Source of the DNA: JAAFJT01 sp043772905
GTDB taxonomy: Bacteria; Bacteroidota; Bacteroidia; Chitinophagales; Saprospiraceae
Assembly: GCA_043772905.1 (NCBI GenBank)
Contig: JAYVFS010000193.1
Location: 1-64,000 of the forward strand
Direction of reading: 5' to 3'
Length of the DNA stretch: 64,000 nt
Shown: positions 52,549 through 61,913 of the stretch, piece after piece
Layout of the letters: every line of letters starts with the position of its first letter
How positions within the stretch are numbered: the first letter of the stretch is position 1
Translations under genes and position numbers: made by a program
The notes under the pieces: generated by a model
Databases searched by the model: none
The model's input: the letters and a program-made list of their open reading frames with translations, nothing else
What the model was told of the DNA's origin: nothing

Positions 52549-53706
52549 ATGAAACTATTCGACGTTTATCCACTTTACGACATTGAGCCTGTTCAAGGCA
52601 TCGGCTGTCGGGTCTTTGATACTGAGGGGGTGGAATATTTGGATTTTTATGGCGGTCATGCCGTTATCAGCATCGGTCATGCGCATCCACAATATGTGAG
52701 AGCGATTTCTGAACAAGTAGCGAAGTTGGGATTTTATTCTAATTCCATTCAAAACTCTTTGCAAACGGAGTTGGCGCAAAAATTAGGCGAACAATCGGGC
52801 TTAGAAGATTACAATTTGTTTCTCATCAATTCGGGTGCAGAAGCGAATGAAAATGCCTTGAAATTGGCTTCGTTCCACAACGGACGGACAAAGGTTGTTG
52901 CTTTCAAAAAAGCTTTTCACGGACGGACTTCTGCCGCTGTAAATGCAACGCCTGACCCTAAATTGGTCGCTCCTATTAATAAAGGTTTTGAAGTAGAATT
53001 TCACGAACTCAATGATATTCAATCAGTTAGCGACACTTTGTTGAAGGGTGATGTGACGGCTGTTATCATTGAAGGCATTCAAGGCATCGGTGGTATTCAT
53101 ACGCCGACACCTGAATTTTTACGTGAATTGCAAGCGATTTGTAAAGCAACAGATACGGTTTTTATACTTGATGAAATTCAATCAGGTTATGGTCGTTCAG
53201 GTAAGTTTTTTGCTTATCAACACGCTGAAGGCATTACGCCCGACATCGTAACAACAGCAAAAGGCATGGGCAACGGTTTTCCTATCGGTGGCGTGTTGAT
53301 TCATCCAAGATTCAAGGCAAAACATGGCATGTTGGGTACAACTTTTGGCGGCAGTCATTTGGCTTGTGCAGCGGGTATTGCGGTTTTAGATGTGATGAAA
53401 AACGAATTTTTGGTTGAAAATGCAGCGACTTTGGGCAACTACATGATGCGTGAATTGGCTAAATTACCTGCCGTCAAAGAGGTCCGTGGCACAGGTTTGA
53501 TGGTTGGTGTTGAGTTTGATTTTAATGTCGCAACCTTGCGTAAAAATCTTGTTTTTGAAGAAAAATGCTTTGTTGGTTCTTCAAGTGAGCCTAATACGGT
53601 GCGGCTTTTGCCCCCCCTCAGTATTACGAAGCGCGATGTAGATATATTGATAGAAAAAATGCGTGCAGCATTGGTTAAGGTATTGCAAAAAGAACAAGTG
53701 GCTTAA
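52549..53706 (+). CDS. argD: acetylornithine aminotransferase
   Basis: The 385-residue class III PLP aminotransferase transfers an amino group to N-acetylglutamate semialdehyde. The ATG at 52549 is preferred over an in-frame TTG two codons earlier. NSGAEANENALKLA binds phosphate, FILDEIQSGYGRSGKFFAYQ carries the PLP Asp, and the PLP Lys is in VTTAKGMGNGFPIGG. Two dispersed words lie inside: DTEGVEYLDFYGG near the start and LLPPLSITK near the end, where LLPPL is family-conserved. Confidence 0.95.
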   Translation: MKLFDVYPLYDIEPVQGIGCRVFDTEGVEYLDFYGGHAVISIGHAHPQYVRAISEQVAKLGFYSNSIQNSLQTELAQKLGEQSGLEDYNLFLINSGAEANENALKLASFHNGRTKVVAFKKAFHGRTSAAVNATPDPKLVAPINKGFEVEFHELNDIQSVSDTLLKGDVTAVIIEGIQGIGGIHTPTPEFLRELQAICKATDTVFILDEIQSGYGRSGKFFAYQHAEGITPDIVTTAKGMGNGFPIGGVLIHPRFKAKHGMLGTTFGGSHLACAAGIAVLDVMKNEFLVENAATLGNYMMRELAKLPAVKEVRGTGLMVGVEFDFNVATLRKNLVFEEKCFVGSSSEPNTVRLLPPLSITKRDVDILIEKMRAALVKVLQKEQVA

Positions 53707-53777
53707 GAGAATGATGAAATATGAATGATGAGTTATAAATTGTCTCGTTCTTTTTATCATAAATTTGAAGTTAAAGT

Positions 53778-53817
53778 AAAAAAAGGATATTGTCTTTATG
53801 ACCAATATCCTTTTTTT
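53778..53817. terminator. bidirectional terminator after argD
   Basis: AAAAAGGATATTG-type arms (53778-53792 and 53803-53817) form a stem flanked by A and T tracts on the two sides, serving argD and the convergent gene. Confidence 0.85.
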
Positions 53818-53844
53818 ATTTTCAATCTATTGATAGTCAAGTAC

Positions 53845-54525
53845 TTATTCTTTTTTCTTTTTGTAATCACCATTTTTCCACGACTTGAAAAATTGCTGCC
53901 AAGCTGTTGGGCTGAAAATATTCATCGGTGGTGTTTGACCATAATAGTAGTAGTTGCGGGCTTGTTGACGGAGGTACATTGAGCCTGTTTCTTTACCATC
54001 GTAAGGTGTGACTTCACGTACTTTATCAAGCGTTTCGGCGGCTAAATTTTCCATGGCACGTCTTTGAAGAGCATCGGTTATGTTCATCGCGAGGAACTCT
54101 GTTTTGAAATGCTCGCGACTGGGCCAGGGAAAAATAATGGCTTCGTCGAGTAAAATGGTGTCACGGCTCATGATTTTGACCAATGAATATCTATCCTCTG
54201 TCAACGATTGCGGAATCACAAAAGTAGATTTGCGAAAACCCAAAGCAGTGAAATTTATGGATTCCCCTTTTTCAACAACGATGCTGAAAAAGCCTTGATA
54301 ATTGGCCGTTGTTCCCGTTTTTCGATGGGGTACAAAGATATTGGCATAGGGAACAGGTATCATTTGCCCGCGTTCTTCGGTGACAATTAGGCCACTGAAT
54401 TGTACGAGGTTTTTATCCTTTTCCTCCGTTTGCGTTGAATTATTCGGAGTTGGCTGTTGTGCCATTACAAAGTCCCCCCTCAGTATGAAAGCCATTAAGA
54501 TGACTATAAGTCGTGTCAATTTCAT
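53845..54525 (-). CDS. exported protein with carboxypeptidase-regulatory-like domain
   Basis: The 226-residue product has a signal peptide (LTRLIVILMAFILRGDFVMAQ). Its first half has a CarboxypepD_reg-like beta-sandwich (FSGLIVTEERGQMIPVPYANIFVP ... GFFSIVVEKGESINFTALGF), as found at the N-terminus of TonB receptors. The second half is helical and basic and is found in many stand-alone Bacteroidota proteins of unknown role. The signal peptide includes a dispersed word (ILRGDF). It is probably periplasmic. Confidence 0.82.
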   Translation of the reverse strand: MKLTRLIVILMAFILRGDFVMAQQPTPNNSTQTEEKDKNLVQFSGLIVTEERGQMIPVPYANIFVPHRKTGTTANYQGFFSIVVEKGESINFTALGFRKSTFVIPQSLTEDRYSLVKIMSRDTILLDEAIIFPWPSREHFKTEFLAMNITDALQRRAMENLAAETLDKVREVTPYDGKETGSMYLRQQARNYYYYGQTPPMNIFSPTAWQQFFKSWKNGDYKKKKE

Positions 54526-54545
54526 TTTTCAAGAATTTTATGGTT

Positions 54546-54553
54546 CAAAGATA
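54546..54553 (-). promoter_or_regulatory. candidate -7 box
   Basis: TATCTTTG on the minus strand, 21 bases upstream of the exported regulatory-like gene, matches TAnnTTTG. Confidence 0.45.
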
Positions 54554-54619
54554 CAATTTCCAAACGTTTTTAGGATAACACATGCCGCTATGGTACATTT
54601 TCTTAACAAAATTTTAAAG

Positions 54620-55714
54620 TTATTTCTGTTGCGACATAAATTCAGCTATTAAACGATGGAAGTGATGAACGCCTTGTTCACGCCGCGCTGAATATCGTCC
54701 ATGTTCATAAAAACGTGAACGAATACCCCGCTGAACCGCTTCCACTATTGCCTCATCCTCTCGTTCAACTTTATCCAAATCGGCACCTGCACCTCGACCT
54801 AATTTGGATTCATCCCAAACATAACATTGAAACGATACTTTGGTCATATTTGTTGACTGGGGTTTCACGATATTGACTGATAAGCCCCATGGATAAAAAT
54901 TGAACATCATGTTTGGGAAAACCCAATAATAATAAGCGGCAACATGCTGTCCGTAATCTGGTGAATATGATGGCAAATCAAAAGTATCTTCCCCGCTCTT
55001 GGCTAAACCCAATTGCAAATTTGCGTAGCGATACAATTCAGTCTTGTAACTGCCGTAATCTAAAACAGTATTGAGGCTGCCATGAACGAAAGGAATGTGA
55101 AAGCCTTCTAAATAATTTTCGACGTACAATGCCCAATGCGCCTTAACGAGGTAATCACGAGACAGAGTTGCGTCAAACTTAAAATTACTGAGGGGGAGCC
55201 AAGCCAAGCGTTTTTGCATATCACCCAATAAATCACCTAATGACATTGCCGGTTTTATGCCTGCAAACAGCAATTTATCGTCCCAAACGCCAAAGGGTAT
55301 TTGCGACAAATTGTCTTTTTCCGATGGGAAATTTTGAACATCGTCAAATTCAGGTTGATGAGAATATTGTCCATCAAGCTTAAAACGACGACCATGATAA
55401 CGGCAACGAATCTGGTTTGACGTACAGGCATTGTCAATCAAAATATTGCCCCGATGTGTACAAACATTTGATAAACAATGAATTGCACCAGTTTGTGTTC
55501 TCGAAAAAACAATGGGTTCGTCCATAAAATTAGGCAGAATCGTATGTGGCACAAGGCTTTCGGAGAGGCGTAACCCCTCAGTATCACCTGCGAAATGCCA
55601 TGTTTTTTCAAAAATCTGTTCTTTGGTTTTTTCAAAAACAGTTTCGTCTGTATAAAACCATGTTGGCAATGTATGCGCGACGGCGATGTTTTCTGCGATG
55701 TCTAAATTTATCAT
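54620..55714 (-). CDS. Rieske-type ring-hydroxylating oxygenase, alpha subunit
   Basis: The 364-residue product has a Rieske [2Fe-2S] domain with C-x-H in SNVCTHRGNIL and C-x2-H in IRCRYHGRRF (about residues 85-110). The catalytic domain with the iron site (YVENYLEGFHIPFVHGSL) follows. No ferredoxin or reductase partner is adjacent. The nearest known groups are choline- or carnitine-type and aromatic oxygenases, so the substrate cannot be stated. Two dispersed words encode GDTEGLRLSES and WLPLSNF. Confidence 0.9.
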   Translation of the reverse strand: MINLDIAENIAVAHTLPTWFYTDETVFEKTKEQIFEKTWHFAGDTEGLRLSESLVPHTILPNFMDEPIVFSRTQTGAIHCLSNVCTHRGNILIDNACTSNQIRCRYHGRRFKLDGQYSHQPEFDDVQNFPSEKDNLSQIPFGVWDDKLLFAGIKPAMSLGDLLGDMQKRLAWLPLSNFKFDATLSRDYLVKAHWALYVENYLEGFHIPFVHGSLNTVLDYGSYKTELYRYANLQLGLAKSGEDTFDLPSYSPDYGQHVAAYYYWVFPNMMFNFYPWGLSVNIVKPQSTNMTKVSFQCYVWDESKLGRGAGADLDKVEREDEAIVEAVQRGIRSRFYEHGRYSARREQGVHHFHRLIAEFMSQQK

Positions 55715-55729
55715 GTTCGATAGTATTTA

Positions 55730-56155
55730 TCACAACATTTTTTTTGTAAAATGATGAGACGAAATTGTAAACCCTTTGTTCAGATACAACCGATGTGCAT
55801 CATGCCGTTGATGCCCAGAATCAAGCGTAACGACATCAAAACCTAAGCTTTTAGCTTCATTAATGACAAAATCAAGCAGTGCCGAGCCGTAACCCTTGCC
55901 TCGATATTGGGGTAAAGTTGAAAGGTCATCAATGTAGAAATGTTTACTACAAAACAAAAATTGCAAATAACGATAGCCGCAAATAGCAGCAGCCTCACCG
56001 TTTTCGGTTTCTACAAAAGCTAATTTATAGCCTTCGTTTTGTATTTCAGTGACGAGAGAGATCAAATCCGTCTCATATAGATGAGGTCGCAGAGCGAGTA
56101 TGGCAGAGCGACATTTCATAATGTCGGAGGCGTTTTCAGCTATTTTTATGGTCAT
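55730..56155 (-). CDS. GNAT-family N-acetyltransferase
   Basis: The product is 141 residues from MTIKIAENASDI (56155); an upstream in-frame ATG would add 13 residues. The GNAT core shows AAICGYRYLQFL, YIDDLSTLPQYRGKGYGSALLDFV with the acetyl-CoA loop, and LDSGHQRHDAHRLYLNKGF. The substrate is unknown. It is just upstream of the Rieske gene on the same strand. Confidence 0.9.
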   Translation of the reverse strand: MTIKIAENASDIMKCRSAILALRPHLYETDLISLVTEIQNEGYKLAFVETENGEAAAICGYRYLQFLFCSKHFYIDDLSTLPQYRGKGYGSALLDFVINEAKSLGFDVVTLDSGHQRHDAHRLYLNKGFTISSHHFTKKML

Positions 56156-56194
56156 TCCTGTTAATTTGGAGGTAAAAATACAATTTTCAACCAT

Positions 56195-56587
56195 TTAAAT
56201 TCTAATAATTCAATAAACGCATGCTATATAATTAGTATTCTATTCTGTATAACATTAACAATTGGGAATTTTCAGCAAATTATATCTTATCTTTTAAAGA
56301 AATTGATGTTTTTTATTCTGCCTATAAATATCATTTTAATTATCTTTTTTTTACAACAGACAACTTGTAACTTTGTATTTCAAAATTGGTTTTTATGCAA
56401 AGTGATTTTTAGTTAGATGAAGGTATAAATTTTCAAATAAAAACATCTCATAAGATATTGGTATTCAAATATTTAAACTTTTTTCGGCATAAAACCTTAA
56501 TAAAAACACACAAATTACGTAGTTACTCTAAGGCTCAATACTATCTTTGCATTTGAAAAACCTGAACAAGAACTAACTCATTAAATA
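56195..56587. other. AT-rich divergent intergenic region
   Basis: 393 bases with no gene. A -7-like TATCTTTG at 56542 probably serves the GH57 gene. Otherwise only AT-rich sequence is seen, with no dispersed word. Confidence 0.6.
56542..56549 (+). promoter_or_regulatory. candidate -7 box for the GH57-family gene
   Basis: TATCTTTG matches TAnnTTTG, 39 bases before the start codon. Confidence 0.5.
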
Positions 56588-59008
56588 ATGGCACAACAAA
56601 AATACATCTGCATTCACGGACATTTTTATCAACCGCCCCGCGAAAATGCTTGGCTTGAAGTGATAGAACAACAGGAGTCCGCAGCACCTTTTCACGATTG
56701 GAACGAGCGTATTAATTTTGAATGTTATGCAACCAATGCTGTTGCGCGCATACTCGACTCTGACCATAAAATCGTTCGCATTTTAAACAATTATTCTCGG
56801 ATGAGTTTCAATTTCGGCGCGACACTTTTGTCGTGGATGGAAAAGCAAGACCCCGAGACATATAAGCTCGTTCAAGAAGCTGACCGCGACAGTCAAAAAA
56901 GGTACAGCGGTCATGGTTCAGCCGTTGCTCAAGCCCATAGTCATTTGATTTTGCCGTTGGCGAATCAAAATGATAAAATAACGCAAGTTTATTGGGGTTT
57001 GCGCGATTTTGAACATCGTTTTGGACGTAAACCAGAAGGTATGTGGCTGTCAGAAACGGCTGCTAATACCGAAAGTTTGGAGGTTTTGGCTGATTATGGT
57101 ATCAAATACACCATTCTTGCACCTCGTCAAGCCAAGGCATTTAGACGTATCGGAAGCGATGATTGGCATAATGTTGTCAACGAAAACATTGATACGCGTC
57201 GCCCTTACCTCTGTAAATTACCTTCGGGCAAAACAATTGCCTTGTTTTTTTACAACGGAAATGTGTCGCAAGCCGTCGCTTTTGAAGGGTTATTGAACAG
57301 TGGAAAAGCCTTTGCACAACGCATTTTAGGGGCTTTTGACCCTCATGATGACCAACCTCAATTGGTACATTTGGCAACAGATGGCGAAAGTTATGGGCAT
57401 CATCACCGCTTGGGCGAAATGGCATTGGCGGATTGTTTGAATTATATTGAGGAAAAATCAGATGCGATACTGACCAACTATGGTGAATATCTCGAAATGT
57501 TCCCCCCTCAGTATGAAATCCAAATTCATGAAAATTCGTCTTGGTCGTGTGTACATGGCATCGAGCGTTGGCGTTCCAACTGCGGTTGTAATGCAGGTAG
57601 CGGCTATGGACAGTGGCAACAAGAGTGGCGTGGACCATTGCGTTATGCGTTAAATTGGCTGCGCGACGAACTCATCCCGCTTTATGAGGATTTGTCGAGT
57701 AAATATGTCGCTGACCCTTGGGCGGTACGTAATGAATATATAGACGTACTCATTGACCGTTCTGAAGAAAACATTGAGGCTTTTATTACGAAACAAGCCA
57801 AAAGAGAATTGTTGAATTCAGAACGGGTTCATCTTTTCCGTCTTTTGGAGATGCAGCGCAATGCTATCTTGATGTTCTCGTCCTGTGGTTGGTTTTTTGA
57901 TGAAATTTCAGGTTTAGAGACGACTCAAATACTACAATATGCTTGTCGAGCCATTCACTATGCACAACAGGTGGCAAATGTGGATTTAGAGAAGGAGTTT
58001 GTTTTCCGACTCTCACAAGCACCGAGCAATTTGCCAGAATATGGCGATGGTGGTGGCGTTTATAATAAAAATGTGAAACCTGCTCATGTGGATTTGATGC
58101 GTGTGAGTATGCACTATGCAGCAAGTTCTTTGTTTGAAGAGTATCCTGACCGCTTAGAATTTTTCAACTACGTCGCTACAAGTGAGTTTTTTGACCGCAT
58201 CGAAGCAGGTAATCAAGTTATTGTTGTTGGTCGTGCCGTTGTAAGGTCTAAAATTACACATTCTGAAAAGCATTTCAGTTTCGCTGTTTTGTACCTTGGA
58301 CAGCTTAATATTATTGGCAATATTTCGCTCGATATGGATAAAGCGACTTTCGATGAAATGCATAACAAAGTTAAAACATCTTTTCTTCAAGTTGATTTGG
58401 CGGGTGTCATAAGTGCATTCCAACTGTATTTTGGACCTGAAAAATTCACCATTTGGCAATTGTTCAAGGAAGAAAAGCAGCGTATCATAAATATCATTAC
58501 AGAGAAAAAATTGGAGACCGTTGAGGATTCATTCCGAAAAATTTACAAAGACAATTACCAACTTATGTCGGGACTTTCGGTATCAGGTGTGGCTATACCA
58601 GATGCGTACAAAAGTGCCGTACAATATGTTTTAAATATCGATTTGAAAAAATTCTTTATAGGTGACTCTTTGAGAATCGCAGAGTTAAAGAATATTCTTG
58701 ATAAATTTAAAACATGGGGCGTCCCTATCACAGATGAAAATGCGTTTAAATTAGCTGCGAGTGAGCGTATTTTTTCAGAAATAAAATTGGCAGGGCTTTC
58801 AGGCATATCCCTCATTAAGGTGCAGAGTTTGAACGAAATTATGATGGTTTTGAACGAAATGAAACTCAAGCCGAACGGTTGGAAAAGCCAAACCCTTTAT
58901 TTCAATTTATTGAAAGAATACGAATCGGGTTCACGTTCTTACCCAAGTTCAGAATGGGAAAAAGCCTTTTTGCAATTGGGCGATTTACTGGATGTGCGGA
59001 CAAAATAG
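56588..59008 (+). CDS. GH57-family glycosidase-like protein with DUF3536
   Basis: The 806-residue product has an N-terminal GH57 catalytic region: ICIHGHFYQPPREN (motif 1 His residues), FNFGATLLSWME, GMWLSETAANTESLEVLADYGIKYTILAP (the Glu is a likely nucleophile), and HLATDGESYGHHHRLGEMAL. From about residue 290 it carries a DUF3536-type C-terminal domain. It probably acts on alpha-glucans such as glycogen in the cytoplasm, as there is no signal peptide. A dispersed word encodes MFPPQYEIQ. Confidence 0.88.
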   Translation: MAQQKYICIHGHFYQPPRENAWLEVIEQQESAAPFHDWNERINFECYATNAVARILDSDHKIVRILNNYSRMSFNFGATLLSWMEKQDPETYKLVQEADRDSQKRYSGHGSAVAQAHSHLILPLANQNDKITQVYWGLRDFEHRFGRKPEGMWLSETAANTESLEVLADYGIKYTILAPRQAKAFRRIGSDDWHNVVNENIDTRRPYLCKLPSGKTIALFFYNGNVSQAVAFEGLLNSGKAFAQRILGAFDPHDDQPQLVHLATDGESYGHHHRLGEMALADCLNYIEEKSDAILTNYGEYLEMFPPQYEIQIHENSSWSCVHGIERWRSNCGCNAGSGYGQWQQEWRGPLRYALNWLRDELIPLYEDLSSKYVADPWAVRNEYIDVLIDRSEENIEAFITKQAKRELLNSERVHLFRLLEMQRNAILMFSSCGWFFDEISGLETTQILQYACRAIHYAQQVANVDLEKEFVFRLSQAPSNLPEYGDGGGVYNKNVKPAHVDLMRVSMHYAASSLFEEYPDRLEFFNYVATSEFFDRIEAGNQVIVVGRAVVRSKITHSEKHFSFAVLYLGQLNIIGNISLDMDKATFDEMHNKVKTSFLQVDLAGVISAFQLYFGPEKFTIWQLFKEEKQRIINIITEKKLETVEDSFRKIYKDNYQLMSGLSVSGVAIPDAYKSAVQYVLNIDLKKFFIGDSLRIAELKNILDKFKTWGVPITDENAFKLAASERIFSEIKLAGLSGISLIKVQSLNEIMMVLNEMKLKPNGWKSQTLYFNLLKEYESGSRSYPSSEWEKAFLQLGDLLDVRTK

Positions 59009-59040
59009 TTTATTCATTTTGCGATAGTATTGAAACAAAG

Positions 59041-59074
59041 AGGTGTTCGAGCGTTAAATGCTTGAACACCTTTT
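59041..59074 (+). terminator. terminator after the GH57 gene
   Basis: AGGTGTTCGAGC pairs with GCTTGAACACC (G-T tolerated) followed by TTTT. Confidence 0.85.
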
Positions 59075-59113
59075 GTCGTTTTGTATTGAAATAAAAATAT
59101 TTAGATGTAAAAG

Positions 59114-59126
59114 CCCCCCTCAGTAT
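59114..59126 (-). repeat. dispersed word copy, intergenic
   Basis: ATACTGAGGGGGG on the minus strand. The next exact copy is 2.7 kb away. Confidence 0.9.
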
Positions 59127-59179
59127 TTTAGCACAAAAAGCACTCAAAAAGTAATACTTATGCTTTTCGCAACTATTTA

Positions 59180-59289
59180 TCTGACACGAATTTCGCAAAT
59201 TACACGAATGAAAATGATAGCATTTCATAGCTATATTGAAAATAAAATTAGAAAAATCAATTCGTGTAATTTGCGAAATTCGTGTCAGA
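59180..59289. repeat. 30-bp perfect inverted repeat (CTGACACGAATT type)
   Basis: Arms 59180-59209 and 59260-59289 are exact reverse complements beginning TCTGACACGAATTTCGCAAA, with a 50-base loop. A related half copy is at 28209. Confidence 0.92.
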
Positions 59290-59396
59290 CCAAGTAGTTA
59301 CTCTTTTTCATCGAATTGTATGCTCATTATGGTATTCAAAAAACGGGTTTTCATCTAATATTCTGATAGATAGGGCTGCCCGATAGTCAGATGTCT

Positions 59397-59404
59397 TACC
59401 TTTG
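59397..59404 (+). promoter_or_regulatory. candidate -7 box for the TonB-receptor-like gene
   Basis: TACCTTTG matches TAnnTTTG, 73 bases before the start codon. Confidence 0.4.
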
Positions 59405-59477
59405 AGCCTAAATTTTTGTTTTTAAATTTATCAAAAAAAATCACCCATAACAGTCCTTCTAAAAAGACTAAATTGTC

Positions 59478-61859
59478 ATGAAATCCTATTTACTACTTAC
59501 GTTGTCAATCTTTTATACTTTAAATATTTTTGCTCAAACGTCCACCTTACAAATAAAACTGACAGAAGGCAATGAAGCACCCGTAGTCGGTAGTTACGTT
59601 GTTGTAAAAGAGCGTGCGGATACGACCAAAATGCAACAAGGCGTAACAGATACGGCAGGAATAGTCGAATTTACGATTGGAAAAGAACGTCAATACTTGG
59701 TTTTCGCTACGTTTATCGGTTTAAAACCCTTAAAACGTGGCTTGACCGTTTCAGACGAACAGTCGAGTTTCACTTTCGTCATGGAAGAGCAATCCAAAGT
59801 CCTCAATGGCGTAGAAATCGTCTCTAAAAAGCCGTTGATGACGCAAGAGGACGATAAAACAGTGGTTGATGCCGAACAACTTGCCCTCACCTCTACAAGT
59901 GCTTTGGAGGTTATGGAGAAAATACCAGGTTTGTTTATTGACCAAGATGGCAATATTTATCTCACAAGCAGCACGCCCGCTTCCGTTTACATCAATGGTA
60001 GAGAACAACGCATGAGTAATGCCGACATTGCAGCAATGTTGCGTGTTTTGCCACCTAATAGTATCGAAAAAATTGAAATTCTACGCACACCTTCAGCCAA
60101 ATACGATGCCAGCGGCAGCGGTGGTTTGGTCAATATTGTCTTGAAAAAAGGTGTGAAAATAGGCATAACCGGTAACGTGAATGTGGGCATGAATCAAGGC
60201 GTTTATGGCAATCAATTCGTTGGTTTTAACATCAACAATAATGATGGAGAACGCACATCTTTTTTCAATGTCAACTACTCGAAATCAAACAATTTCAGTG
60301 AAATTACCAATGATAGAACGTTGACTACCAATATTTTAAATCAGAATTCCTATACCACGAATCCATCTAATGCCGTTTCTTCGGGCTTTGGTTTTGGTCG
60401 TGAAATCAAAAATAAATGGACATTAAACTATGACGGACGAGTGAATTACGCTGTCAATAAAAATGAAACCCATACCCAAAGCATTATAAAAAATATGGCT
60501 TCCGAAAACATCGTCAGTAATAATGAGAATGGGTTGAATAATAAAACAAACAATTTTCATCTGAATCAAGGGTTTGCGACAAAATACAAGATAGATACTG
60601 TGGGGTCGGAGTGGACGACTGATGTTAACTATAATTTTTCTAAAAATGTCGGCGCGCAAAACTATGCAACATCTTTCCTCATTCCGCAACTTGACGACAT
60701 CATTGGCAACGGTGATTGGGACAATAAAAGGCATTTTATGACCGCACAAACGGATTTGATTTACAAACTACCTCATAAAATCACCTTAGAAACGGGTTTG
60801 AAAACAGCTTTTCAAGATTTTAAAAGCACCACTCAGTATTTTATCAACACTCAGAAAGATGTTTTCAGAACCAATAGCTACGATTTCAAAGAAAATATCA
60901 ATGCCGCTTATGTACAAGGTTCTAAGAAAATGGGTGAATTTATCTTGAAAATAGGCACAAGACTTGAAAATACCAATATGAAGGGCAAACAAAGTGTGCC
61001 AAGCGATACCGCTTTTAATGTGCATCGAACGGATTTGTTTCCCTATATTTATTTCAGCCGAAAAGTAATGTCCATTGCGGGTTATGAGCTGCGGGCTTAT
61101 TTGGTGGCAAGGCGTACGATTGCACGTCCTTCTTACGAAATGCTCAATCCGTTTCCTCGTTTTTTAGATCAATTTCTGTACGAAGCGGGTAATCCAAGCC
61201 TTAAACCGCAGTTTACCCAAAATTATGAAGTCAATATCAGCGTCAAGAATATGCCCATTTTTGCTTTTGGTAAAAACTATGTGCAAGACATTTTTACAAA
61301 TGTCCTCTATCCTGACGCTCAAAACAGCCTAATCAGTTACCGAACGTATGACAATTTGGGAAAAAATACAGAAACGTATGGTCGCATCACAGGAGCTATT
61401 CCTCCAGGCAAAAAGTATTTTTTTGTCGTCGGGGCGCAATACAATCACACCGATTACGAAGGCATTTACGCCAACAAGCCCTTAACATTCAACAGAGCGA
61501 GTTGGTCATTTTTCACATATCATTCTTTGAAAATAGGTAAAAAGACGAATATCAGTCTCAATGGTTTTATGCGCCTCAATGGTCAGTTGCAGTTTTATGA
61601 ATTGAACAATTTTGGGACACTCAACTTCAATGCCAGCCATCAGTTTTTGGATAAAAAACTCGTCGTTGCCCTCAATATAACAGATGTTTTTTTGACGAAT
61701 CAATATAAACTCACACTCAATCAAGGCGGTATCAATGCTGTTGGATTGCGTGCAAACGACACAAGGCGGGTAGGTCTCAATGCCCGTTATATGTTTGGTA
61801 TTCGGAAAAAAGAGAAGAAGGAGAATATGTTTGAGATACCTGATGGTTCGTATAAATAA
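59478..61859 (+). CDS. TonB-dependent-receptor-like outer-membrane beta-barrel protein
   Basis: The 793-residue product has a signal peptide (MKSYLLLTLSIFYTLNIFAQ), a carboxypeptidase-regulatory-like domain (about 22-105) and a plug domain (SALEVMEKIPGLFIDQDGNIYL ... IEKIEILRTPSAKYDASGSGGLVNIVLKKG). A C-terminal barrel of the OMP_b-brl_3 type follows. It should sit in the outer membrane. No SusD partner is adjacent and the cargo is unknown. It has no exact dispersed word but two one-mismatch forms (60595 and 60829). Confidence 0.9.
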   Translation: MKSYLLLTLSIFYTLNIFAQTSTLQIKLTEGNEAPVVGSYVVVKERADTTKMQQGVTDTAGIVEFTIGKERQYLVFATFIGLKPLKRGLTVSDEQSSFTFVMEEQSKVLNGVEIVSKKPLMTQEDDKTVVDAEQLALTSTSALEVMEKIPGLFIDQDGNIYLTSSTPASVYINGREQRMSNADIAAMLRVLPPNSIEKIEILRTPSAKYDASGSGGLVNIVLKKGVKIGITGNVNVGMNQGVYGNQFVGFNINNNDGERTSFFNVNYSKSNNFSEITNDRTLTTNILNQNSYTTNPSNAVSSGFGFGREIKNKWTLNYDGRVNYAVNKNETHTQSIIKNMASENIVSNNENGLNNKTNNFHLNQGFATKYKIDTVGSEWTTDVNYNFSKNVGAQNYATSFLIPQLDDIIGNGDWDNKRHFMTAQTDLIYKLPHKITLETGLKTAFQDFKSTTQYFINTQKDVFRTNSYDFKENINAAYVQGSKKMGEFILKIGTRLENTNMKGKQSVPSDTAFNVHRTDLFPYIYFSRKVMSIAGYELRAYLVARRTIARPSYEMLNPFPRFLDQFLYEAGNPSLKPQFTQNYEVNISVKNMPIFAFGKNYVQDIFTNVLYPDAQNSLISYRTYDNLGKNTETYGRITGAIPPGKKYFFVVGAQYNHTDYEGIYANKPLTFNRASWSFFTYHSLKIGKKTNISLNGFMRLNGQLQFYELNNFGTLNFNASHQFLDKKLVVALNITDVFLTNQYKLTLNQGGINAVGLRANDTRRVGLNARYMFGIRKKEKKENMFEIPDGSYK

Positions 61860-61862
61860 ACA

Positions 61863-61873
61863 CCCCTCAGTAT
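61863..61873 (-). repeat. dispersed word copy, intergenic
   Basis: Exact ATACTGAGGGG on the minus strand, three bases after the receptor-like gene and directly before a terminator stem. Confidence 0.9.
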
Positions 61874-61913
61874 TTTACAAGTTTTGGGTTGATAATAGCC
61901 CAAAACTTGTAAA
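61874..61913. terminator. terminator between convergent genes
   Basis: A perfect 15-bp stem TTTACAAGTTTTGGG / CCCAAAACTTGTAAA with a 10-base loop abuts the stop codon of the convergent oxidoreductase gene. Confidence 0.8.

Larger units (their letters stand above)
59009..59477. other. 469-base intergenic region
   Basis: It contains the GH57 terminator (59041), a dispersed word (59114), a 30-bp perfect inverted repeat (59180-59289) and a -7-like box (59397). No gene is supported. Confidence 0.7.

Noticed and set aside
60595..60605. ATACTGTGGGG counted as a word copy
   Set aside because: One mismatch in the core. Kept only as a degenerate relic.
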